Assembly: GCA_964526965.1 (NCBI GenBank)
Contig: CAZGML010000001.1
Location: forward strand, 76,529-140,528
Direction of reading: 5' to 3'
From: UBA6265 sp964526965
Lineage (GTDB): Bacteria > Chloroflexota > Chloroflexia > Thermomicrobiales > UBA6265
DNA: 64,000 nucleotides
Both the position numbers and the translations under genes were made by a program. This document shows positions 41,708 to 51,234 of the stretch, in pieces. The notes beneath the pieces are model-generated. The model had not been told where the DNA came from. It ran no database searches and saw only the letters and a list, made by a program, of their open reading frames with translations. Position 1 is the stretch's first letter. Each line of letters opens with the position of its first letter.

Positions 41708-42508
41708 ATGGCATTCAAATCCACATTCGATCCGGTCGCACAGGGTCTCTTTCGACTCCGATACCTCTTCGTTAACATGTACATGCACGGAACATCAGAT
41801 AACTGGGTGCTGATCGACGCTGGCCTGCAAGGCTCGGCCAACGATATCGTTGAGGCGGCCGAATCGCAGTTTGGCGAAGGCAAGCCCCCGCAGGCCTACA
41901 TCCTCACCCATGGCCACTTTGATCACGTTGGTGCCTTCCCGGAGCTCTTCGAGAAGTGGGATGTCCCGATCTATGCCCATGAGCTGGAAATGCCGTTCCT
42001 TACCGGTCAGAGGGATTACGTAGAACCCGATCCCACCGTTGGAAAGGGAGCCATGGCGCTGATGAGCTTTGCCTACCCGAACAAGGCGAACGACTGGGGA
42101 GATCGCGTGAAACCGCTTCCAGACGACGGCTCAATCCCACACATGCCCGACTGGAAATGGATCCATACGCCGGGCCACACGGAGGGACAAGTCGCGCTCT
42201 ATCGCGAATCGGACCGCGTGTTGATTGCCGGCGACACATTCGTCACCACGCAGCAAGAATCGCTGTATGAAGTGATTCAGCAGAAGGAAGGCGTGCAAGG
42301 CCCGCCGGCCTACTTCACCCCAGACTGGACCGCTGCACGCGAGTCGGTCGAAAAGCTGGCGGCACTCCACCCCGAGATCGCAGCAACCGGTCACGGCACT
42401 CCAATGAGTGGGGAGCCGCTGCGAAGCGGCCTGCTGAACCTGGTTGAGCACTTCGACGAAGTGGCCGTCCCGAACCGTGGGAAATATGTGTCGGAGAACG
42501 AAACATAG
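41708..42508 (+). CDS. Metallo-beta-lactamase-fold hydrolase
   Basis: A 266-residue cytoplasmic protein of the MBL superfamily. The zinc motif THGHFDH is at residues 68-74; later ligands lie in HTPGHTEGQVALY and AGDTFVTT, and ATGHGTPM closes the site. The family covers glyoxalase II-like and other hydrolases; substrate unknown. The ATG at 41708 follows CAGGAGG. It stands alone on the plus strand between prmC and prfA. Confidence 0.85.
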   Translation: MAFKSTFDPVAQGLFRLRYLFVNMYMHGTSDNWVLIDAGLQGSANDIVEAAESQFGEGKPPQAYILTHGHFDHVGAFPELFEKWDVPIYAHELEMPFLTGQRDYVEPDPTVGKGAMALMSFAYPNKANDWGDRVKPLPDDGSIPHMPDWKWIHTPGHTEGQVALYRESDRVLIAGDTFVTTQQESLYEVIQQKEGVQGPPAYFTPDWTAARESVEKLAALHPEIAATGHGTPMSGEPLRSGLLNLVEHFDEVAVPNRGKYVSENET

Positions 42509-42570
42509 TCAGTCTGGATCACCAACCGACACGCGATAGATAGGCTGTTGGGAGTGCTTAGGAGACTGCG

Positions 42571-43671
42571 CTATGCGGCGTCGTCACCCATGCCGGCTTC
42601 GTTGAGGCGCTCAGCCTCATCAGCAGCCCGCAGGTCATCGATAAGCGGTTCGAGGTGACCACTCATCACACCCGGGATATTACTGACGCTCTTGCCAATG
42701 CGGTGATCGGTAATGCGATCCTGCGGGTAGTTGTAGGTGCGAATCTTCTCACTGCGTTCGCCGGAACCGATCTGGTTACGGCGCGCATCGCCCCGCTCTT
42801 CGGCCAGGCGGGCCTGCTCGGCTTCCAGTAATCGCGAGCGGAGAACGGTCATCGCCTTGTTCTTGTTCTTGAGCTGACTCTTCTCGTCCTGCATGGTCAC
42901 CACAATACCCGTAGGAAGGTGGGTAATACGCACAGCGGAGTCGGTGGTATTGACACTCTGGCCACCGTGACCGGATGACCGATAGACGTCGACCTTCAGG
43001 TCGTTATCGTTAATCTGCAGGTCTACTTCTTCGGCTTCTGGCAATACAGCCACACTCGCGGTGGAGGTGTGAACTCGCCCCTGGCTCTCTGTTTCCGGCA
43101 CGCGCTGCACGCGGTGAACGCCGGATTCGAAGCGCAGGTAGCTATACGCGCCCTTGCCGCGAATCTCGAAGATCACTTCGCGGAAACCACCACCGTCGGT
43201 TTCGGTGGCGCTCATGACTTCGGATTTCCAGCGCATGCGCTCGGCGTAGCGACTGTACATGCGAAAGAGGTCGGCCGCGAACAGCGCCGCCTCATCGCCA
43301 CCGGTACCAGCACGGATTTCCACGATGACGTTCTTGTCGTCGTTCGGGTCCTTCGGCACCAGCATCTTGCGCATGTCGGCTTCCAGTTCTTCCTGGCGCG
43401 ACCGAAGTTCTTTCAGCTCTTCCCGCGCGAGTTCAGCCAGTTCATCGTCCATCTCGGCCATTTCCTTCGTATCCGAGATTTGTTTTGAAAGGCTCTTGTA
43501 CTCGCCCCAGGCGGTTACCAGCGGCTCCACTTCTGCGCGCTCACGACCGAGCTCCATAATTTGGGTAGCGTCGGTCGCCACCGCGGGATCTCCCATGGTG
43601 TGATCGATTTCCTGGAGACGACGCTCAAGTTCGTCGAGTGTAGCGCTAAACGACTGCATGGTTGCGGGCAT
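42571..43671 (-). CDS. prfA: Peptide chain release factor 1
   Basis: A 366-residue class I release factor reading UAA and UAG. The GGQ motif (RSSGHGGQSVNTTDSAVRI) lies near residue 240 and domain order is normal. The anticodon-like tripeptide region cannot be confirmed by eye, but the flanking KNPGVR-type C-terminal features (RTYNYPQDRITDHRIG) fit RF1 rather than RF2. The MqnA-like gene is 81 bases upstream on the same strand. Confidence 0.95.
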   Translation of the reverse strand: MPATMQSFSATLDELERRLQEIDHTMGDPAVATDATQIMELGRERAEVEPLVTAWGEYKSLSKQISDTKEMAEMDDELAELAREELKELRSRQEELEADMRKMLVPKDPNDDKNVIVEIRAGTGGDEAALFAADLFRMYSRYAERMRWKSEVMSATETDGGGFREVIFEIRGKGAYSYLRFESGVHRVQRVPETESQGRVHTSTASVAVLPEAEEVDLQINDNDLKVDVYRSSGHGGQSVNTTDSAVRITHLPTGIVVTMQDEKSQLKNKNKAMTVLRSRLLEAEQARLAEERGDARRNQIGSGERSEKIRTYNYPQDRITDHRIGKSVSNIPGVMSGHLEPLIDDLRAADEAERLNEAGMGDDAA

Positions 43672-43752
43672 GAACGAAATTCCTCATAAAACTTAAAGCA
43701 CAATACCTACGCCGACTGTTGACGACCCTGGTTTCCTATTATAGCGGGTGCG

Positions 43753-44565
43753 TTACCTCACCGCGGGCAAATGCCGCTTCCAGTCTGTACCCCAGGTGCC
43801 GCGGGCAAGCAGGTTGCTGGCACTCTGGATTTCCGCCTGGCCCAGCTCATACTTCAGGCTGTTGGTGATTTCGGCCAGCTTCTCCCGGTCTACCGCGTCA
43901 TCCTCACCGGCGAGAATACGGCGCACATCGCGCCGGTGGTTCACCCCGAGATCGAGCGCAGAGCGCAACAGGCCAAGCTCGGCCTCACCGCCATCCGCTT
44001 CCACACCCACTACCGCCACGGCATACACCACGTGTGTACCGGTGAGCACAAACCACGCCTTGGCGAGGTCTTCGCTGTGTCCATCGTCCGGTGTTGCCAG
44101 CCCGGCCCGGCCGTCGACCACCACGCATTGCGCGTCTGCAGCGGCGGGGTCATCGGCACCCCGAACGAATCCATCCGCGGTGATGCCGAAGAACGGACGC
44201 AACAGCGCCCGGATCAGCAATTCGGCAACCGGAGTGGTGTCGGTCATCACAATCAGTGATTCATCGATTTCATCTGGTCGAACCGGTGTGCGCATCGCGA
44301 TGGGGCTGATGGGCGGCGTGCCCGCTACCACAGCGATAGCCGGGTCGATGTAGTGCGTATCAATCAGGCTGGCAGCTTCTGCCAGGGAAATGAGTGCCAC
44401 GTCGCCTCGTCCAACGCGTGCAGCGTCGAGGTTGGGCACGATTTCGAACGGGACGTATGTCTCAATCCACCCCTCGCGGAGTGGGGTGGAAATCATCCCG
44501 GTCATCAGGTTGTCATCAATGTAGAGTGTCAAAATAATCCTTAATCCGTTACGTCTTCTTACCAT
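43753..44565 (-). CDS. MqnA-like periplasmic-binding-fold protein (futalosine pathway)
   Basis: About 270 residues of the MqnA/MqnD group, which in the futalosine menaquinone route converts chorismate derivatives (MqnA is chorismate dehydratase). Supporting segments are GRGDVALISLAEAASL, LIVMTDTTPVAELLIRALL and DLAKAWFVLTGTHVVYAVAV. The best start is uncertain: ATG 44565 overlaps pheA by 17 bases, while a TTG near 44532 has an AAGGA upstream. The link to pheA (also chorismate-derived) is consistent. MqnA and MqnD are hard to separate by eye. Confidence 0.7.
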   Translation of the reverse strand: MVRRRNGLRIILTLYIDDNLMTGMISTPLREGWIETYVPFEIVPNLDAARVGRGDVALISLAEAASLIDTHYIDPAIAVVAGTPPISPIAMRTPVRPDEIDESLIVMTDTTPVAELLIRALLRPFFGITADGFVRGADDPAAADAQCVVVDGRAGLATPDDGHSEDLAKAWFVLTGTHVVYAVAVVGVEADGGEAELGLLRSALDLGVNHRRDVRRILAGEDDAVDREKLAEITNSLKYELGQAEIQSASNLLARGTWGTDWKRHLPAVR

Positions 44566-45391
44566 TGTAGCGGGGACAACTCCCGATCACCTTCAGGTCC
44601 TCGGTTATCTCGCGAAGTTCCTGCAAGCCGGCTGCGATGTGCGGATCCTTGCGATGCCCTTCCAGGTCGATCAGGAAATAATACTCACCTAGCAGCCCTT
44701 TCGTGGGCCTTGTGATGATGTTCGTGAGCTGCACGTTTTCCCGTGCAAATGGACCAAGCGAGGTGTACAGGCTGCCGGGGAGGTTCTTGTCCAGCCGCAT
44801 GGCAAGGAAGGTTTTGTCGTTGCCCGTTGGTTCGGCATCGTGTTTGGCCAGCGCCATAAACCGGGTGCGATTGTTGGGAACATCCTGGATGTTGCGTGCC
44901 AGCAATTCGCCACCATACAGTGTGTGGGAGCGTTCCGGCCCGATGGCGACATGGGCGGGATCGCCGTTCTCCACCACCTGCCGCACGGCTCCGCTGGTGC
45001 TCATTTCCGCAACGCGATCGGCGTGCGCAAGGTGCGCATCCAACCACTTTCCGCACTGTGCCAATGCCTGCGGGTGCGAGTGCACGTGGGTGATTCGGGA
45101 GGTGTCGACCTTGGCCGGCCCGACCAGCACGTGCTGGATGGCCACCTCGATTTCGGCGAACAACTTCAGGTCAGTATCGTGAATGAGGATATCGAGACTC
45201 TGGCTAACCGGCCCTTCTATTGAATTCTCTACTGGCACCACTGCGTAATCGGCCTGGCCGTTCTCAACAGCGGCGACCGCTGCAGCGAAGTTCGGCACTT
45301 CCAGCAGGTCATCATCGCCACCGGCGAACTCAACCGCCGCCTGCTCACTATACGTCCCACGAGGCCCAAGAAACGCAGTTGTCATGCACAT
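44549..45391 (-). CDS. pheA: Prephenate dehydratase
   Basis: A 280-residue enzyme that turns prephenate into phenylpyruvate in phenylalanine synthesis. The N-terminal catalytic lobe (FLGPRGTYSEQAAVEFA), the conserved VPVENSIEGPVSQSLD and GPERSHTLYGGELLARNIQD, and the C-terminal ACT regulatory domain (LGPFARENVQLTNIITRP; EYYFLIDLEGH) are intact. It has no chorismate mutase domain. It overlaps the MqnA-like gene downstream. Confidence 0.95.
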   Translation of the reverse strand: MCMTTAFLGPRGTYSEQAAVEFAGGDDDLLEVPNFAAAVAAVENGQADYAVVPVENSIEGPVSQSLDILIHDTDLKLFAEIEVAIQHVLVGPAKVDTSRITHVHSHPQALAQCGKWLDAHLAHADRVAEMSTSGAVRQVVENGDPAHVAIGPERSHTLYGGELLARNIQDVPNNRTRFMALAKHDAEPTGNDKTFLAMRLDKNLPGSLYTSLGPFARENVQLTNIITRPTKGLLGEYYFLIDLEGHRKDPHIAAGLQELREITEDLKVIGSCPRYNGKKT

Positions 45392-45452
45392 ACCCCATCC
45401 TCATCGATGCTCATATTCTGGCTATTGTACGCGGGGTTGCTACTATAAAGGC

Positions 45453-46169
45453 ATGATGAGTAACAGAAAGCCTGCATCCAAAACCACCTCATCCGGTCAG
45501 CGTCCGGATCGATCAAAGAAATCGCGCCAGGAACAAACATCGCCGGATGCTCCATGGCGACTCTTCATCGCCGTCCCCTTGCCAGATGACGTGCGCGAAC
45601 GGGTGAAGAACATCATCGATCACCTGGAACCGGGTGGGCTGCCGGTTCGCTGGACCGATCCCGATAACGCCCACCTCACGCTACATTTCATTGGCGATAC
45701 CGAACCGGAAATGGCCGAGTTGCTGAGGATGTCGCTGATGGCAGCGATCAGCGCACACGAGCCGTTCGAACTCCGTACCGCCGAGCCCGGCGCATTCCCA
45801 TCTATCCGCCGACCACGGGTACTCTGGCTCGGGTTGTGGGGACCGGCGCATCGCCTCGAATCGCTCTACAACGATATCGGCGATTTTCTCGACGACTTTG
45901 GCAGTGAAATCGACGATGCCGAGTTTCATCCTCACATCACATTGGGCCGGGTTCGCTCAACGAAGGGCGTCAAGGTCGGCAGCCTGCCCGGGGAGGTGCG
46001 CGATGCATTCGAATCGCTCCGCACCGCCCAGCTTGCAGGCGGGGATGCCCCGGTTCCCTTCCCAATCACGGAAGTCCAGCTCATTCGCAGCCACCTCGAG
46101 AAGGACGGCCCCCGCTACGAAGTACTGGCCACGTACAAGCTCGAGGGTGAAGCAGACCCTGAAACCTAG
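45453..46169 (+). CDS. thpR: RNA 2',3'-cyclic phosphodiesterase (2'-5' RNA ligase family)
   Basis: A 238-residue 2H-phosphoesterase. The two catalytic HxTx motifs are HLTL (near 74-77, NAHLTLHFIGD) and HITL (near 161-164, FHPHITLGRVR). A Lys/Ser-rich N-terminal tail (about 1-30) precedes the domain. It opens 2',3'-cyclic phosphates in RNA. AAAGG precedes tandem ATGs at 45453 and 45456. It lies alone between pheA and aspA. Confidence 0.88.
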   Translation: MMSNRKPASKTTSSGQRPDRSKKSRQEQTSPDAPWRLFIAVPLPDDVRERVKNIIDHLEPGGLPVRWTDPDNAHLTLHFIGDTEPEMAELLRMSLMAAISAHEPFELRTAEPGAFPSIRRPRVLWLGLWGPAHRLESLYNDIGDFLDDFGSEIDDAEFHPHITLGRVRSTKGVKVGSLPGEVRDAFESLRTAQLAGGDAPVPFPITEVQLIRSHLEKDGPRYEVLATYKLEGEADPET

Positions 46170-46312
46170 CCGGAATCACCCGCACAATCCCCGTTGAGTA
46201 TTTCCACGCCGGTGGTACATTTTGGTTGCGTGGGTCGCTACAGGGCTGTGGCGATTTGGGTACCACGATCGGGCGGAACGAACGCCCATACCCCAGGTAA
46301 AGGATATGCTCC

Positions 46313-47764
46313 ATGAACGAGATGCGGATCGAAAAGGACCTCCTCGGCGAGTTGGAAGTTCCAGCCGATGCCTACTACGGCATCCATACACAGCGGGCCC
46401 TCAACAACTTCCAAATCAGCCCCGGCAAGCTGCAGGATCATCCAGAACTCATTCGCGGTCTGGTAATGGTGAAAAAGGCATGTGCCCTCGCCAACCTCGA
46501 AACACGCGTGATCGATCCAAAAATCGCTGGCGCTATTATCAAGGCCTGCGATCTTATCCTCGATGAAGGCCGTTGCATGGATCAGTTCCCGGAGGATGTC
46601 TTTCAGGGCGGAGCCGGCACAAGCGCCAACATGAACGTTAACGAGGTGATCGCAAACCTCGCCCTCGAAACAATGGGCCTGGAGAAAGGTCGCTACGATG
46701 TGATCAATCCCAACGATCACGTCAACAGAAGCCAATCCACCAACGACGCCTACCCGAGTGGTCTCCGCGTGGCGGTATATACCGAAGTCCAGAAGCTCCG
46801 CGAAGAAGTGCAGGAGCTCGAGAAGGCGCTCAATGCCAAGGCAGATGAGTTCGCCACCGTTCTGAAAATGGGCCGTACGCAGCTGCAAGACGCCGTGCCA
46901 ATGACAGTCGGTCAGGAGTTCCGCGCCTTTGCCGTGCTTATGCACGAAGAAAACCACTACCTCGATATGGTTGACCAGTTCCTGCTGGAGGTGAACCTCG
47001 GCGCTACCGCTATCGGTACCGGGCTCAACACACCGCCTGGGTTCGCGGAGATCGCAGTTCGGCACCTCGCCGAGATCTCCGGGCTGGAGGTACAGCCGGC
47101 AGAGAACCTGATCGAAGCCACATCGGATACCGGCGCCTACGTTTCCATGCATGCTGCGGTGAAGCGCACGGCCATGAAACTGGGCGTTATCTGCAACGAT
47201 CTGCGCCTGCTCTCCTCTGGTCCGCGCGCCGGCCTGAACGAGATCAACCTGCCGGAACGCCAGGCAGGGTCTTCCATCATGCCAGCGAAGGTGAACCCGG
47301 TGATTCCGGAAGTGGTGAACCAGGTTTGCTTCAAGGTAATGGGCAACGATGTCACAATCACCATGGCTGCAGAAGCGGGCCAGCTTCAACTCAATGTGAT
47401 GGAGCCGGTGATCGCCCAGTCGCTTTTTGAGTCGATTTCACTGATGCAGAACGCGATTAGCACGCTGCGCACCCTCTGCATCGACGGCATCACCGTCAAT
47501 GAAGAGGTTAGCTACAACTACGTCATGAACTCCATCGGCATTGTCACGTACCTGAGCGCCCACATCGGTCATGCCGCCGGCGATGCGGTGGGCCAGGAAT
47601 GTGCCCGATCCGGTCGATCAGTACGCGAAGTGGTACTGGAAATGGGCCTGATGGACGAAGAGAAGCTCGATCAGATTCTCTCCCCGGAGAACCTGATGAA
47701 CCCGGTCTATCACGGCGAGTACTTCCCTACCCAGGATCCCGACGTCGTCCCGCACGATGACTGA
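46313..47764 (+). CDS. aspA: Aspartate ammonia-lyase
   Basis: A 483-residue fumarase/aspartase-family enzyme that deaminates aspartate to fumarate. The N-terminus RIEKDLLGELEVPADAYYGI is characteristic of aspartase rather than fumarase. The NDHVNRSQSTNDAYPSG region binds substrate and the family signature SSIMPAKVNPVIPE lies near 318-330. Length is normal. A clear terminator follows. The preceding 143-base gap holds nothing I can assign. Confidence 0.93.
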   Translation: MNEMRIEKDLLGELEVPADAYYGIHTQRALNNFQISPGKLQDHPELIRGLVMVKKACALANLETRVIDPKIAGAIIKACDLILDEGRCMDQFPEDVFQGGAGTSANMNVNEVIANLALETMGLEKGRYDVINPNDHVNRSQSTNDAYPSGLRVAVYTEVQKLREEVQELEKALNAKADEFATVLKMGRTQLQDAVPMTVGQEFRAFAVLMHEENHYLDMVDQFLLEVNLGATAIGTGLNTPPGFAEIAVRHLAEISGLEVQPAENLIEATSDTGAYVSMHAAVKRTAMKLGVICNDLRLLSSGPRAGLNEINLPERQAGSSIMPAKVNPVIPEVVNQVCFKVMGNDVTITMAAEAGQLQLNVMEPVIAQSLFESISLMQNAISTLRTLCIDGITVNEEVSYNYVMNSIGIVTYLSAHIGHAAGDAVGQECARSGRSVREVVLEMGLMDEEKLDQILSPENLMNPVYHGEYFPTQDPDVVPHDD

Positions 47765-47791
47765 TTCTTTTTAACTGCATGACGTCGCTCT

Positions 47792-47829
47792 CACCGCCGC
47801 GGATCGTTCCTCGGCGGTGTTGTTTTTTC
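47792..47829 (+). terminator. Intrinsic terminator of aspA
   Basis: CACCGCCG-c-GG pairs with CC-t-CGGCGGTG around six bases, followed by TTGTTTTTTC. The stem has ten pairs. Confidence 0.92.
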
Positions 47830-47903
47830 ATAGTCGCTCTTTTCGATCGCACCACAGATGCCTGATACTGAACGCATTAGTCGTCAAAACAGGATGGTGT
47901 GAT

Positions 47904-49109
47904 ATGGCAAAACGGCTGGCAGTGGTCGGTTTCGGCAAACGCATTCAGTGGCTGCTTAATCAATTGGACACGTTTGCTGCGGATATAGAACTCGTGGCGG
48001 CAGTTGATCCACGTGAAGACGAGGTTCGCAAGAGAGTTGACCCCAGACGGCTGGAGGGCGTCACCTTTTACAACGATATCGACGCCCTGCTGGATCAATC
48101 CGAACCGGATGCCGTGATGATCGGCACCACCTGCAATTTCCACACCGAGTACGCCATGAAGGTGCTCGCACTGGACCTGCCACTCTTTCTCGAAAAGCCG
48201 GTGAGTATCACCAAGGAACAGGTTCAACAGCTCCATGCGGCCTCGCTCACAAGCAAGAGCGAGGTTGTCGTGAGTTTCCCGCTGCGGCTGAGCCGGCTGG
48301 CGATGATGGCGAAAGACGTTATCGATTCCGGGGTACTGGGCGATGTCTCCAACGTGCAGGCCATAAACAACGTGCCCTTTTATGGGTCCAACTATTTCCA
48401 CGGCTGGATGCGAGATGATTCACTCACCGGTGGGCTCTGGCTGCAAAAAGCCACGCACGATTTCGATTACCTCACCTATATGGTTGGGAGATTGCCGGAA
48501 CGAATTGTTGCCGTGGAAAGCAAGAACGTCTTTACGGGTGATATGCCGGCCGGCCTCTATTGCCTGGATTGTCCGATTCAGGACACCTGCCCCGAGAGCC
48601 AGAAAAACCTCTTCTACATGCAAGGCATCCTGGACGATATGCGCAACGCAGACGACTGGTGGGACGGCCGCTGGCAGTGTTCGTTCGCTGTGGATACAGG
48701 CAACCACGATTCGGCAACAGCGATCCTGCAATACGCCGATGGATCGCACCTCACCTATACCCAGAATTTCTACGCACGCCGGGGCGCTGCCCGCCGCGGG
48801 GCCAAATTCCTCGGCTACAAGGGCACGCTGGAGTTCGACTTCTACAGCGATGAAGTAATTGTTCATCACCACCAAAAGCCGCAGGTCGACCGGTACAACC
48901 TCGATTCAGCGGCTGGCGGTCACCATGGTGGCGACACAGAACTGCTTCACGATTTCCTGGCGATCGTATTTGGAACCGGTCCGAGTCGGGCAACACTGGA
49001 AGATGGCATGAATAGTGCTCAGTTATGCCTGTTGGCGCGGGAAAGCTGCGACACGAACACGTTCGTACCGGTTACTTTACCGGGTGAACAACCGGTGCTG
49101 GCGCAATGA
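47904..49109 (+). CDS. Gfo/Idh/MocA-family oxidoreductase
   Basis: A 401-residue NAD(P)-binding dehydrogenase. The N-terminal Rossmann fold (RLAVVGFGKRIQWLLNQL) and the conserved catalytic Lys in LFLEKPVSITKEQ are clear. A Cys-rich stretch (CLDCPIQDTCPESQKNLFYM) in the C-terminal domain is unusual for the family and could hold a metal. Substrate is probably a sugar or cyclitol but cannot be read from sequence. The ATG at 47904 follows AGGATGGTG. It is followed by the gamma-glutamyltransferase gene after about 130 bases. Confidence 0.85.
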   Translation: MAKRLAVVGFGKRIQWLLNQLDTFAADIELVAAVDPREDEVRKRVDPRRLEGVTFYNDIDALLDQSEPDAVMIGTTCNFHTEYAMKVLALDLPLFLEKPVSITKEQVQQLHAASLTSKSEVVVSFPLRLSRLAMMAKDVIDSGVLGDVSNVQAINNVPFYGSNYFHGWMRDDSLTGGLWLQKATHDFDYLTYMVGRLPERIVAVESKNVFTGDMPAGLYCLDCPIQDTCPESQKNLFYMQGILDDMRNADDWWDGRWQCSFAVDTGNHDSATAILQYADGSHLTYTQNFYARRGAARRGAKFLGYKGTLEFDFYSDEVIVHHHQKPQVDRYNLDSAAGGHHGGDTELLHDFLAIVFGTGPSRATLEDGMNSAQLCLLARESCDTNTFVPVTLPGEQPVLAQ

Positions 49110-49238
49110 TTGATGCCTACCCGGAAGAATGGTTCTGGATGGAAAGCCGTTCTGTCAACAGAAATCCGGATTCACACGTCATAACGTTAATACCAAAAAG
49201 CCAAAGTTAGCGCGGCGTAATTGATGAGACAAGGTGCC

Positions 49239-51005
49239 ATGATGACATCTACACAACGACGCAATCCAGGCGGTGCGGACGTGGCCAATCCGCGCATCGG
49301 TCGTCGCAAGCTGATCACGACATCCGCTGCGGGACTCGCGACACACGCCGTTGCATCTGGCACCGGTCGTACCCTGCACGCCCAGGAGAACAATTCGGCT
49401 GCAGTAGTCAGTTCACGTTACCTGGCTACCAACGCTGGCATAGATATCCTGAACGCTGGCGGAACTGCTGCAGATGCGGCCGTTGCCGTTGCCGCCGTTC
49501 TTACCGTTGTGGAGCCCTATTTCTCCAGCATGCTTGGTGGTGGCACCTGGGCGCTTTATTACGACGCGGAGTCCGGCGAGGTTACCAGCATGGATGGCGT
49601 TGGCCCCGCGGGTAGCCTTGCTACGCTGGAGGACTACCGCGAGCGCTCTGAAGAACCCGGCATACACCAGGCGATTGTTCCCGGCGCATGGGACGGCTGG
49701 ATGCTGTGGCTGCAGAACTACGGTCAGCTCGGGTTACCCGAGCTCCTGGCCCCGGCCATCGCACTGGCGCGAGATGGCTTTGAAGCAAGCGCCCAAATGC
49801 GAAGCTACCTCGAACGCGATGAGGAGATGATTCGCTCTTTTCCCGATACCGCCGCAACCTGGTTGGTGAATGACGTTTTGCCGGAAATCGGTGACACGAT
49901 AACCCTTCCGAATCTGGCGGATACGCTACAGGGCTTCAGCGATGTGTACGAGCAAACGGATGGAGATCACATAGCAAAGGTTCAGGCTGCGCGAGATCAC
50001 TTCTATCGCGGTCCAATCGCAGAATCGCTGGTCGCGCATTCCGAAGAGAACGGTGGCTATTACACACTGGAAGACTTTGCAGAGTTCGAAGCCGAGATTC
50101 TTCCATCGATATCTATCAATTATCGCGGACGAGATGTGCACCAGAGTCCACCCAACAGCCAGGGTATCGCCATGTTGTTGGCACTCAATATCCTGAAGGG
50201 CTTCGACCTAACCCAGGTGGAAGCAGAATCCGCCGATGCGATCCACGTACAGGTCGAGGCCATTAAGCTGGCATACGCTGATCGCCACCACATGGTGGGC
50301 GATCCGGATTTCGCCGATATTCCGCTGGAAGAATTGCTTTCGGATGAGTACGGTCGCAGCCAGCTTGAACGAATTGATCTCGCCAACGCAATGGAATGGC
50401 CGATAGAAAGCGAACTCGGCAGCCGGGCGGATTCCCACACTACGACATTTCATATCGTCGACCACATGGGCAACGCCGCTGCAGTAACAACCAGCCTGGG
50501 TTTCCAGTTCCTGGTGGCTGGCGAAACAGGTATCCACATCAACGAGCGGAACAGGTTCTTCTCGCTGGATGAGAACAATCCCAATGCCTTTGCACCCGGC
50601 AAGAAAGTGCGGCACACCTCATGCCCCTACATGGTCTTGCAGGGTGGATTGCCCATTATGCTCGGGGGGAACACGGGTGTGGACACCCAGCCACAGGGTC
50701 AGATGCAACAGTTCATGAATGTCACGGATTTCGGATTCACCGCGCAGCAGGCCATCGATCAACCCCGGTATGTGAGCACAGCCTTCCCGGCCTCCACCGT
50801 GCCAAACGATTTCCAGAACACACTCCAAATGGAAGAAGGCTTCCCGGAGGAAACTATTGAGAGGCTGACCAGCCGCGGACATGAAATAGATGTGGGATCC
50901 GGTATTTACGGAAGCGCACACATGATTGTCATTAATCAGGAAGATGGATCGATTGAAGTCGGTACTGAATCCCGCGCAGATGATCCTCTCGGTGAAATTA
51001 TCTAG
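49239..51005 (+). CDS. ggt: Tat-exported gamma-glutamyltransferase family protein
   Basis: A 588-residue N-terminal nucleophile hydrolase precursor. The twin-arginine signal (PRIGRRKLITTSAAG) is followed by the large subunit (GGTAADAAVAVAAVLTVVEP) and, at the autocleavage site, ADSHTTTFHIVD, with the presumed nucleophile Thr near 401; the usual D-T-T-H-F is H-T-T-T-F here. The small subunit has the NRFFSLD and LGGNTGVDTQPQ motifs. It would cleave gamma-glutamyl peptides such as glutathione outside the membrane. Tandem ATGs at 49239/49242 follow AAGG. Confidence 0.9.
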   Translation: MMTSTQRRNPGGADVANPRIGRRKLITTSAAGLATHAVASGTGRTLHAQENNSAAVVSSRYLATNAGIDILNAGGTAADAAVAVAAVLTVVEPYFSSMLGGGTWALYYDAESGEVTSMDGVGPAGSLATLEDYRERSEEPGIHQAIVPGAWDGWMLWLQNYGQLGLPELLAPAIALARDGFEASAQMRSYLERDEEMIRSFPDTAATWLVNDVLPEIGDTITLPNLADTLQGFSDVYEQTDGDHIAKVQAARDHFYRGPIAESLVAHSEENGGYYTLEDFAEFEAEILPSISINYRGRDVHQSPPNSQGIAMLLALNILKGFDLTQVEAESADAIHVQVEAIKLAYADRHHMVGDPDFADIPLEELLSDEYGRSQLERIDLANAMEWPIESELGSRADSHTTTFHIVDHMGNAAAVTTSLGFQFLVAGETGIHINERNRFFSLDENNPNAFAPGKKVRHTSCPYMVLQGGLPIMLGGNTGVDTQPQGQMQQFMNVTDFGFTAQQAIDQPRYVSTAFPASTVPNDFQNTLQMEEGFPEETIERLTSRGHEIDVGSGIYGSAHMIVINQEDGSIEVGTESRADDPLGEII

Positions 51006-51234
51006 CACGGCCTGCTTTGGCGAAACACGTCCGCGCAATTTGTAGAAATACCCTGCGGTGCATCCATGGGAACTATCTCCACCGAATTCAACCGCCGACC
51101 ATACCGCCCGGGGGTAGAATCAGTATGATCAGGGCAAGCACTTCACGTTGCTGCCTATGCTGGTATGATTAATCGTCCGTAGGTTTACAATGTAAGCGCA
51201 CCTACTGCATGGCTATCAAAAATGGAGAGAACCG

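Noticed and set aside
43736..43743. TATAAT before prfA on the minus strand as a promoter
   Set aside because: No -35 box at 16-18 bases, so it was not listed as a feature.
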